Origin: Geosiphon pyriformis
Lineage: Eukaryota; Glomeromycota; Glomeromycetes; Archaeosporales; Geosiphonaceae
Assembly: GCA_016748015.1 (NCBI GenBank)
Contig: JAAOMT010000671.1
Location: forward strand, 121,634-185,633
Reading direction: 5' to 3'
DNA length: 64,000 nt
A program made the position numbers and the translations under genes. How positions within the stretch are numbered: position 1 is the first letter of the stretch; every line of letters begins with the position of its first letter. This document shows, in pieces, positions 55,955 through 64,000 of this stretch. The notes under the pieces were generated by a model. The model worked only from the letters and a program-made list of their open reading frames with translations, was not told where the DNA came from and did not search any database.

Positions 55955-56220
55955 AACAAACTTTTAGTAAACAATAAATTCAAAAAACTACAACAACATT
56001 AAAAATTATTTGGAAATATTTACATATTAATAACATAGTTTTTAAGTAAAAAACATTTTTTATAATATTAAACAAAACAATATTTCTTACAAAACAACAT
56101 TATTTACCACCAAAATTTTAAAAACCCAAATAACCTACTTTGATTAATTCAAGAACATAAAAAAACAAATATATACAAATTTTTTATTAGCATATTTTAA
56201 AAAAACAATATAATTTAAAG
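55955..56220 (+). pseudogene. Short relic of dUTPase-family gypsy pol (RNase H to integrase spacer)
   Basis: Aligns by eye with R6 22605-22865: AAAACTACAACAA, AAACAATA-TTCTTAC, AACAACAT, ATTTATTA-CA and TTAGCA-A--TAAAAAAACA follow in the same order and spacing, with most differences C to T or G to A. It is a heavily AT-shifted fragment with no LTR nearby, ending about 210 bases before the FOX2 start codon. Confidence 0.6.
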
Positions 56221-56303
56221 CTCATGTTGAATCCCAAATCTATAAATAAAATTTTTATAAAATGTGATCCTCTGAACAATGGGAGCTTGGTTCTCCTTTT
56301 TTG

Positions 56304-56431
56304 TATAAAGGGCTGTAAATATCACATGCAATGACAATTTTTAACTAACGCCTTGAGCTATTAAATTCTAACATAAACACTTTGAACGCTTAATTTGACT
56401 GTTTTCCCAACTGAAAACTTCAAAAGAAATA
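56304..56431 (+). promoter_or_regulatory. FOX2 core promoter and 5' leader (putative)
   Basis: TATAAAG at 56304-56310, 122 bases before the start codon, in a stretch of normal base composition (from about 56260) after the AT-rich relic. The ATG context is AAATAATGA. The transcription start is not determinable. Confidence 0.4.
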
Positions 56432-59400
56432 ATGAGACAAGACCTGCTTTTCAACAAGTGTACCGTGATTGTTACCGGGGCTGGTGGTGGTAAGTAAGCT
56501 ACACTAGCTCAAGGAGTTGTACCTTGAGTTATTGAACCTTAGTTAATTACTCAGTGAAACGAAAGGTGAAACCTATCTTTTTTGCCGTTAATCGTTTGAC
56601 TTTACTCTTTTATCAAACAACAACCTTTCCAAGGCCTGGGACGTGCTTATGCCCTGGCCTTCGCGGCTCGTGGTGCCAACGTTGTTGTTAATGATCTGGG
56701 TGTTTCTCGCTCTGGTGATGGGTCTTCTACAAACGCCGCTGATAAAGTAGTTGATGAAATCAATAAGTCTGGCGGTAAAGCTGTCGCTAACTATAATTCG
56801 GTCGAGGATGGTGATAAAATCGTCGAGACTGCCATTAAAGCCTTTGGTGGTGTCGATATTTTAATTAATAACGCAGGGTAATTTTTAATAATCAAAATAT
56901 ATAACTGGTAGTGGCATTTTATTTATCGCTTTATACCATTCTAGCATCCTTCGTGATAATACATTCGCAAAAATGACGGATAAAGATTGGGATCTGGTAC
57001 AGGCAGTTCACGTCCGTGGCACTTACAAAGTTACAAAGGCTGCATGGGATATATTCAAAAAGCAAAAATATGGTAGAATTGTTAATCTTGCATCAGCCGC
57101 TGGTATTTACGGGAATTTTGGGCAAGCTAATTACAGTTCAGGTACTTAAAACTTGGCCTATTGTATATGCAGTGTAGTGCATTGTACCAAATTTTTAATT
57201 GCTGAAACAATCTTAGAAGGTATTCTAATTAACCTTTATCCAAAATACCAATTTGACAGCTAAACTTGGTTTAGTTGCCCTCACAAAAACACTCGCAAAA
57301 GAAGGGGCCACATCTAATATTCATGTCAATGTAATTGCACCCATCGCCGCCTCTCGTATGACAGAGGCCGTAATGCCAAAAGATCTTTTAGAGGCTTTTA
57401 AGCCTGAATTTGTTGTTCCTCTAGTTCTCTATCTTTGCCATAATACAACAGGAGAAAATGGCAGTCTTTTTGAAGTGGGGGCAGGCTTTGTCGCTAAACT
57501 TCGATGGGAGCGCTCAAAAGGAGCTGTTTTTAAGGTTGATGAAACCTTCTTGCCAGGTTCTGTTGGGGCAAAATGGAGAGAAATAACAGATTTTTCCTAT
57601 CCTGATTACCCTAATGCTCCGTCCGAAACAGATTTTACTGCTTTACTCGAACAAGCGAAGAGTTTGTCCTCGAACCCGAAGGGAGAAAATATCAATTTTA
57701 ATGGGAAATCTGTGATAGTTACTGGTGCAGGTGGGGGTCTTGGTAGAGAGTATGCTCGCCTTTTTGCTAAATTGGGGGCCTCATTGGTTATTAATGATGT
57801 TGGAAAGCGTGACAATATCAGCGCCGCAGATGTAGTTGTAGAAGAGATCCGAAAAGCAGGCGGTAAAGCTGTTGCCAATTATGATTCAGTTGAAGATGGG
57901 GATAGAGTGGTTGAAACAGCAATTAAAGCGTTTGGGCACATTGATATAATTGTCAATAATGCGGGTATATTAAGAGATAAATCATTTGTCAAAATGAGCG
58001 ATCAAGACTGGGATTTAGTTCAAAAAGTTCATTTACGAGGAACATATAAAGTCACAAAAGCCGCTTGGCCATACTTTTTAAAACAAAAATATGGTCGTAT
58101 AATTAATACAGCTTCCTCAGTTGGTTTATATGGCAATTTTGGACAAGCCAACTATAGCACAGCAAAGCTTGGCATTTTGGGTCTCAGCAATACTCTTGCG
58201 ATTGAAGGCCGCAAGAACAATATACTGGTGAATACTATTGCCCCTAATGCCGGAACCGCGATGACCGCTACAATTTGGCCCCCAGAGATGGTTGAGGCTT
58301 TTAAACCAGAATACGTAGCCCCATTGGTTGCCTTCTTAGCATCTGAAAATCTCCCTTCAAATGGTAATGTTTTTGAAGTTGGCGGAGGATGGGCAGCTCA
58401 AGTTCGTTGGCAGCGTTCAGGTGGTGTTAATTTTCCCATTTCCGATCTTACCCCTGAATTAATTGCTAATAATTGGCAACAAATCACAAATTTTGAGGAT
58501 GGTCGGGCTACTTACCCAACCACGATTCAAGAATCTCTACAGCAGATTTATGAAAATTTCATCAAGGCTCAAGCTTCTCAGCCTAAAGGAGTCGGCAAGA
58601 AAATCGATGTAGAAGCTGCCAAGCATATCAAATATTCCTCTAAAGAATTTATATACACCGAAAAGGATGTAATACTTTACGCGTTAAGCCTAGGAGCTAC
58701 ACGTCAGGATTTGCAATGGGTTTATGAAAATAGTGATAACTTTTCTGTATTGCCAACTTTTGGAGTTATCCCAGCCTTATTGGCCTTACCTAATGACAAA
58801 CTCAATGAGTTAGTGGGGGATTTTAATCCTGTAAGGCTCTTTATTCCACGTTGATGTTTCGATTAGTTTTGCACTTCAAAATTTTAAAATCAATCAATAC
58901 TATTCGGCTTATTAGATGATGCTTCTCCATGGTGAACAATACCTAGAAGTTAAAAAGCCTATACCCACTTCCGGGAAACTGACATCTACTCCTCATTTGG
59001 TGGATATCCTGGACAAGGGTAAAGGTGTATCCGTTATACTTGGTATTACCACGAAAGATGAAAAGGGCGATGTGGTATTTGAGAACGAATTTACCTTATT
59101 CATTCGCGGAATTGGAGGATTTGGCGGCAGAAAGGATCGTATAGATGCAGGGGCCGCGTCTGCTCCAAACAATCCTCCGACAAGGACTCCTGACGCAATT
59201 GTAAAAGAGAAGACAAGCGAAAATCAGGCATCAATTTATCGTTTAAATGGAGATCTTAATCCATTACATATCGACCCCCAAATGTCTGCATTGGGTGGTT
59301 TTAAAGTGCCAATTCTTCATGGACTATGCTCTTTTGGAATATCTGCCAAACATGTTTTGTCCACTTATGGTAATAAAGACTCGAATGCTTTCAAGAATAT

Positions 59401-60237
59401 AAAGGCTAGATTTGTTCTTCCTGTGTATCCTGGTGAAACACTCGAAACTCAAATGTGGAAGGTAAAAATATCTCCGATTTAGGTACACCCTTATGTTGAA
59501 ATTTACTTTGCTTATCAAAGCATGAATCTCCCTTGGTCCCATCAAGGAAGGTAATAAGATCATCTTTCAAACCCGGGTTGTGGAAAGGGATGTCATTGCT
59601 ATCGCTGCTGCTGCAGTTGAATTAAAAGGATCGGGTAGTGCTGAGTCATCTAAAGACTCCTCCCAAAGCGGAGCTAAGACGGCGCCTGGTTCTCAGATTG
59701 CTGCTGATGGCTTTGGTGCTTCAGCAGTGTTTGAACAAGTCAAAGCAAGATTGGAGGCCTCTTCCTTAGCTGAACGTAAAAATCAAGTAAAGAAAGTAAG
59801 AAAAATTCAAAAATCTAAAACAAATTTTTTTACAAAGATCCTGAAAAAACACTTCTTCATTCATTACTACGGATAAAGGTAAAAGGTTCTTTCCAGTTAG
59901 ATATTACTAATGCTGAGGGAAAGAAACAATCCTGGTACATAGATCTCAAAAGTGGAGAGGGTGCGGTAGGCCTTGGTTCCTCACCAAAGAAAGCCGACGC
60001 AATAATCTCTATTAGTGATTCTGATTTTCTTGGATTGGCAACTGGAAAGCTTCAGGCCCAGAAACTGTTCCTTAAAGGGCAATTAAAGGTAATTTTAAAC
60101 TTGTATTTAATTATCCTGCACTCTGGAAATGATTTTAAGAATAATGTTCCTCGCAATTCCTATAGGTAAAAGGGAATGTTATGCTTGCTACCAAGCTTGG
60201 AGAAGTTCTTTCACCTAATGCTAAAGCGAAATTGTGA
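56432..60237 (+). CDS. FOX2: Peroxisomal multifunctional beta-oxidation enzyme (MFE type 2)
   Basis: Exons by GT-AG joints that keep frame: 56432-56489, 56634-56877, 56945-57141, 57260-58830, 58916-59461, 59547-59795, 59879-60088, 60166-60237; 1048 residues. Domain 1: dehydrogenase with TGAGGGLGR (15-23), NNAG (98-101), Y164-x3-K168. Domain 2: TGAGGGLGR (321-329), NNAG (399-402), Y465-x3-K469. Hydratase-2 from about 620, catalytic pair D803/H808 in [12 protein letters not shown]2 domain about 930-1045; C-terminal AKL is a type 1 peroxisomal signal. It hydrates trans-2-enoyl-CoA to (3R)-hydroxyacyl-CoA, then oxidises it to 3-ketoacyl-CoA. Yeast Fox2 lacks SCP2 (about 900 residues). No broken residue seen. 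Confidence 0.96.
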
Positions 60238-60460
60238 GCCGACAGCATCCAATCCTCTTGGAGCTATACCAGCAAAACTATCTCAACTGAATAAAAGATA
60301 CCTATTTGGTGCAACTACTCTTTTCCTTTGGCTCGCATCAACATAATAATATTGATTCATGTATCCCTTTCGTCAATAATTTACTCTGTTGATTTTCCAT
60401 TTTGATCCTTGGGAAAATTATTTATGTATTTACTTATCTGTCAATGCTCGACAAATTTTT
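60238..60460 (+). terminator. FOX2 3' untranslated region with polyadenylation signal
   Basis: AATAAA at 60290-60295, 53 bases after the stop codon. The cleavage site is unknown. No other feature is seen in this interval. Confidence 0.55.
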
Positions 60461-60628
60461 CTATTGAGGTAAAAATTTATTGGAAAATAAACCTTGAATG
60501 TTGTCATACCGCATGTGGGTTTCAATGTCCCGCAACTTTTCTTGAGAAAGAGAACTAAAAGGAGCCAAAGGCGCTTTACGCTTAAAAACTTCAAGATTTG
60601 GATCAATTGATGAATTTCTGAATTCCTC
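60461..60628 (-). CDS. Possible C-terminal exon of a convergent host gene
   Basis: On the minus strand, GAG GAA TTC at 60628 opens a 55-codon stretch ending at TAG (60461-60463), with balanced composition: EEFRNSSIDPNLEVF, KAPLAPFSSLSQEKLRDIE, MRYDNIQGLFSNKFLP. It is preceded by an AG that could be a splice acceptor; a stop lies just upstream in the same frame. Another frame further up (60640-60710) also looks coding (KKQLELQLFNWLKFF). It may be the last exon of a gene or a fragment of one. Not identified. Confidence 0.35.
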   Translation of the reverse strand, partial: EEFRNSSIDPNLEVFKRKAPLAPFSSLSQEKLRDIETHMRYDNIQGLFSNKFLPQ

Positions 60629-60659
60629 AACGCATCAACTTTTTGGAGGGTTTAAAAAA

Positions 60660-61268
60660 CTTCAACCAATTAAAAAGCTGTAATTCAAGTTGTTTTTTGG
60701 CAATTTGTCTATGTTCGCAGCCAGTTTAAGCATTCAGTTTTGCGTATTGCGTATATTAAGGAAGTACCAGAAATCAGATTTCTTGAATATTTGAAATTGT
60801 TAAGCTTAATAAAATATTAATTATTAAATTTAAAAGTTTAAATTGACATCAAATGTTTGTTTATGTGTAAATGTGAAATTAATGAATTATTTTTTTCATT
60901 TGATATTTTTCTGTTTTTTTATTTTAAATAAAATTTTGAATAATTAAAATTGAATTTAAAGTTGAAAATATTTTCAAACCTATAATAATTTTTGTAAAAA
61001 AATTCAGTTTAAACTTAAATAACTTGAAACCAATATTAAAATACATAAACAAATCAATAAAAACTATTAAAAATTCAAAGTTTGTAATATAAATAAAAAA
61101 ATTTAAAATAAGTTTAGTAATTTAATTTTGGCTAATGTTTTGAATATAATATAAAAACACTATAATTTGTTTGTATTAAACTTACTATTAGATTTATTAA
61201 ATATTTATTTATTAAAAAAATTGGTTTATAATACTTAAAAACAAATTTAAATATTAATAATTTCAAAA
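60660..61268. other. AT-rich spacer
   Basis: Mostly AATTTA/TTAAAT runs, no reading frame of note, no repeat ends. It ends at the poly-T that marks the LINE 3' end. Confidence 0.6.
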
Positions 61269-61406
61269 TTTTTTTTTTTTTATTACGAGTTTTACGAGTG
61301 AAGTCCAATTGCTATCTAGTACATAGAACCAATCTAAGTAGAACAAACTAAATACAGCTTACACACTTACTATATATGGCCAGCCACTTGGTCAAATAAA
61401 GCAATA

Positions 61407-62042
61407 CTACACATCTATGCTAACAAATACATCACCATCTAAACTAGAAAAAAAATAACACAATTTACATCTACTAAACCTAACAGCAAAAGATTCCATA
61501 ACACCAAACATATAAACAACTCCAATTGACAACATAGATACCATACAGTGAAACAAGTCTGAAATCATATTATTATCTCCAATTAAGCCAGTCTTTTCCA
61601 TATTTACTCTATGCTTGGCCCTGACAATCCACACTCTAGTGTAATGCAATTCTATCACAAATCTAATATATTCTACAAGAACCAGAGCAGCTTTTTCTTT
61701 CTTCTCAAAAACTAAAACAGCTTCAGCATACCAATTCCTTAATACAAAACCCTTGCAAATAGCTGTGTATAAATTCACATCTAAAGAACACATTAAAAGT
61801 GAGTGTAAAATAACAAAAATAGATAAGCATGAAAAATCAGACAACAATACTTATTTCTTAATAGCTTCAACCAAAATGTTTTTATGGAGACCAGAGTTAT
61901 CAGAACAAGTAAAAACGTAATCAGATAACTCTACCTTGTCACACAGCAAGCACAACACTCTAAAATAATCTTTGTTATATAACTTCTTCCTAACTGCAAT
62001 CAGTAGCTGTCTATAAACAGTCTTTATTAAATATGTGCACAA
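61407..62042 (-). pseudogene. LINE C-terminal domain
   Basis: Two open pieces, 61851-62042 and 61407-61847, in line except for one shift. The first has VRKKLYNKDYFRVLCLLCDKV with a CLLC pair; the second has VWIVRAKHRVNMEKTGL and ESFAVRFSRCKLCYFF. This tail is characteristic of the LINE family I recall from mycorrhizal fungi. Its role is not known. Confidence 0.65.
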
Positions 62043-62559
62043 ATTGGCTAACTTTTTACTAGTAAATTCAGAAAGTATATGTGAATTAGGATGTCAAATC
62101 TTCATAGTAGTCTTCTAATTTATATTTTTAATTATAGCACCAGAAATTATATTATAACCAAGACCAGTCTCCCAATAAGTACAGCAAATTGATCAGTGCA
62201 AATTATGAACAAAATAACAAGTATTGCCAGATACAACAGTACTTTCAGCAACCAAAAACCTCTCTCAAATTTTGACCAGCAAAGAAAAAAATGAAGAAGT
62301 AGCTTTACTAGCCAATATATTAGCTTTAATATTGTCTGGCACATCTAAATATTCCTTAACTTTTACCCACTTAATTAAAATATCTTTATCCTTAAAGAGA
62401 TTGACTATTTGCAATCTTTTAATTTAATATTGGCTATGGAAATCAGACACAGTAGAAGAAGTCTTAGATATATAGGCATTAATTGCAGATTGGCTGTCCA
62501 ATTAGAAAACCACAGAACATGAAAATAAAATGCACTCCAAAGTCAAAGCTATAGCTTGT

Positions 62560-62840
62560 AATTAAGTTAAAGTGAAAGACAAAAGCCTAATTATCCTAAT
62601 CCCAATATTTGCATTTGTAGCTAAAAAGTAAGCAGCTGTCTTACCTGCCACTTCAACAGAACCAGCATTTTTTAAGGACCCATCTGTATAGATCTCAATA
62701 TAATCAGACCACACTCCCAGTAAACTATTACAAATATTAGAGAACTTATCAGAATTCAAAATATTCAGCATCTCTTTTCCATAAACAGCAGTAGTCCCAA
62801 CTCCCAAAGAAACAGATTTGTGCATAAACTCAAATGCCAA
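62560..62840 (-). pseudogene. LINE RNase H domain
   Basis: Open for about 92 codons: YTDGSLKNAGSVEVAGKTAA carries the first catalytic Asp. The second half, with the acidic LDSQSAIN, follows after a stop near 62560. The RNase H removes RNA from the RNA-DNA hybrid. Confidence 0.7.
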
Positions 62841-63787
62841 TAAGAATCAGGCCTCTTGAATTTAATCACTTCTAACACCAAAATGTTTTCTAGTCTATCA
62901 CATTCTCTTTTTTGTCTAGAAGTCTATTATTAAATGCAATATCAAATTGTTTTAACAAAAGAACAGATTTGTAATACAAAAATTGGCCCAAGATATTAGA
63001 CATCAAAAAATTACCAAATTCACAAAAGACACTAAACAGGTTGTTTGCCAATAACAACTTATTTTCCAAAAAAATTTTTACCACCCCAGCCAAAAAATTG
63101 TTTACAAAATTGACATGCAACTTAACAGGAAATTGTAAAAGATTCAGAGAGGACTACTTCAAAACTTGCAAATTCAAAAATTTATGATCAAAAAAGCATC
63201 CAAGAATGCTATGGCCATTGGAAAATGAAATTAGTAAAGTCAGCTTTCCTTAGCCTGTACTTGCTCAAAAGATTTCAAACCATACAAAGATGAATAGTGC
63301 AAAACCTTACTGGAAAAATCACATAGCAAACTAGTCTTGGCTTTAAAACTCTTCTTAATTATAACATCTTACTTATAACACACATCCAAAGAAACAAAAC
63401 TAAACTGTGTATAAAAACTAATTATGAACTGCAAAACTGCTGAAACCAAGTAACAAAATTGTTTATCTGTAATAGTTTTTTTTAATACTATATTAGAAAA
63501 AAACCTGACATTTATATGAACTTAAGCCAAACTGGATTTAAAAAGATCCTCAGTTAATAAAAAAATATCCAAATATCAATGTAATTCACTCCTTTTAGCA
63601 ATTGAAATCAGCAAATTATTGATTATTAGCAAAGCAGCCTTAACACCTTGATTAATAAAAATAGCCATTGTCTTATTATTATTAATCAAAATATTATTAA
63701 TCTCAAAAAACTCACTTGCAATATTCAAAATATACTGCATAAAAGCTTAATAATTTCCAATCCAGATTGTATTATTAACAAAGGCAT

Positions 63788-64000
63788 TGTTACGGGATGG
63801 TTTTCTTGTTATATTTAATTGCTGATATCCCGCTTTAATTGCAATCAGTCTTTCGTGAGTTCCTCAATTCTATTTGTGTGATAAGGTCACTTGTTACACT
63901 GAAGGCTTTCTTTTTACTGTTGCGATATAAGTTATTCTTTAATTCTTGATTGTTGTGTGTGTTTATGTACTCCTTCTCAGAGGCTGAACTGAAATCTACC
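63788..64000. repeat. Probable end of another LTR (TGTTACGGG...), continuing beyond the window
   Basis: TGTTACGGGATGG starts exactly where LINE homology stops. The base composition changes to a much less AT-rich sequence with a CCCGC box at 63830. It would be the left terminus of an LTR inserted in the LINE RT. The partner end and target duplication lie outside the window. Confidence 0.4.

Larger units (their letters stand above)
61269..63787 (-). mobile_element. LINE, second copy: RT end, RNase H and C-terminus with poly-A
   Basis: The poly-A tail appears as 13 T at 61269-61281, followed on the minus strand by a 3' UTR of about 125 bp. The protein end at 61407-61847 is open (146 codons). 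Upstream parts: RT from AFVNNTIWIGN (63755-63787), IYTDGSLKNAGS of an RNase H domain (about 62660-62700) with LDSQSAIN (about 62485-62510), and CLLCDKVELSDYVFTC (about 61900-61950), a zinc-type CxxC...H/C end. It is cut at 63788 by LTR-like sequence. Same family as the copy at 50750-54960. Confidence 0.82.

Noticed and set aside
57606-57878. Minus-strand 90-codon frame inside FOX2
   Set aside because: Antisense to the well-supported FOX2 exon 4; no homology cues and no splice context.
62224-62427. Small plus-strand frame in the right LINE
   Set aside because: Antisense to the LINE RNase H/C-terminal region, with no features of its own.
1-64000. tRNA, rRNA and other structured RNA genes
   Set aside because: I looked for tRNA-like TTCGANTC boxes with paired arms and conserved rRNA blocks and found none that I could support by eye.

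Overview
The window looks like a piece of a very AT-rich, transposon-choked fungal genome, most likely an arbuscular mycorrhizal fungus (Glomeromycotina). The grounds are a peroxisomal FOX2-type gene with short GT-AG introns and a C-terminal SCP2 domain, plus LINE and DDE-transposase families that I recall from such genomes. The species cannot be fixed from sequence alone.

Bases 1-49140 are one nest of Ty3/gypsy-type LTR retrotransposons, resolved by LTR ends (TGTTA...TAACA), 4-bp target duplications and the continuity of the broken polyproteins. R1 (minus strand) is the outermost; its 5' LTR is at 48299-49140 and its RT-integrase half lies left of the window. R1 was hit by R2 (plus, 746-14492), R5 (plus, 15454-35366) and R7 (minus, 36111-46057). 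R2 was hit by R3 (3637-12152), which carries solo LTR R4 (9443-10321). R5 was hit by R6 (15887-25787) inside its 5' LTR. The order in R1, R5, R6 and R7 is Gag, protease, Cys-rich zinc-binding modules, a dUTPase-like domain, a small beta domain, RT, RNase H, integrase, then an unrecognised post-integrase ORF. R3 is a separate family without dUTPase. All copies are broken by stops and frameshifts, mostly transitions. R6 is the best preserved.

Bases 49141-56220 hold a decayed DDE transposase (plus), the 5' part of a LINE (minus), a very AT-rich stretch and a short relic of gypsy pol. Bases 56432-60237 carry the one clearly intact host gene: an eight-exon gene for a peroxisomal multifunctional beta-oxidation enzyme of 1048 residues (two dehydrogenase domains, hydratase-2, SCP2, C-terminal AKL). 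A possible convergent coding fragment follows at about 60461-60628 (minus). The right end holds the 3' half of a second LINE (61269-63787, minus, with poly-A) cut by what looks like the start of another LTR at 63788.

The most noteworthy points are the dUTPase placed between protease and RT, an element with the same LTR end (U3) at both termini, canonical-looking -1 frameshift sites, family-specific arrays of short palindromes in the U3 regions, and Gag frames without an AUG. Edges of decayed domains are good to a few tens of bases; LTR ends and exon joints were read base by base.
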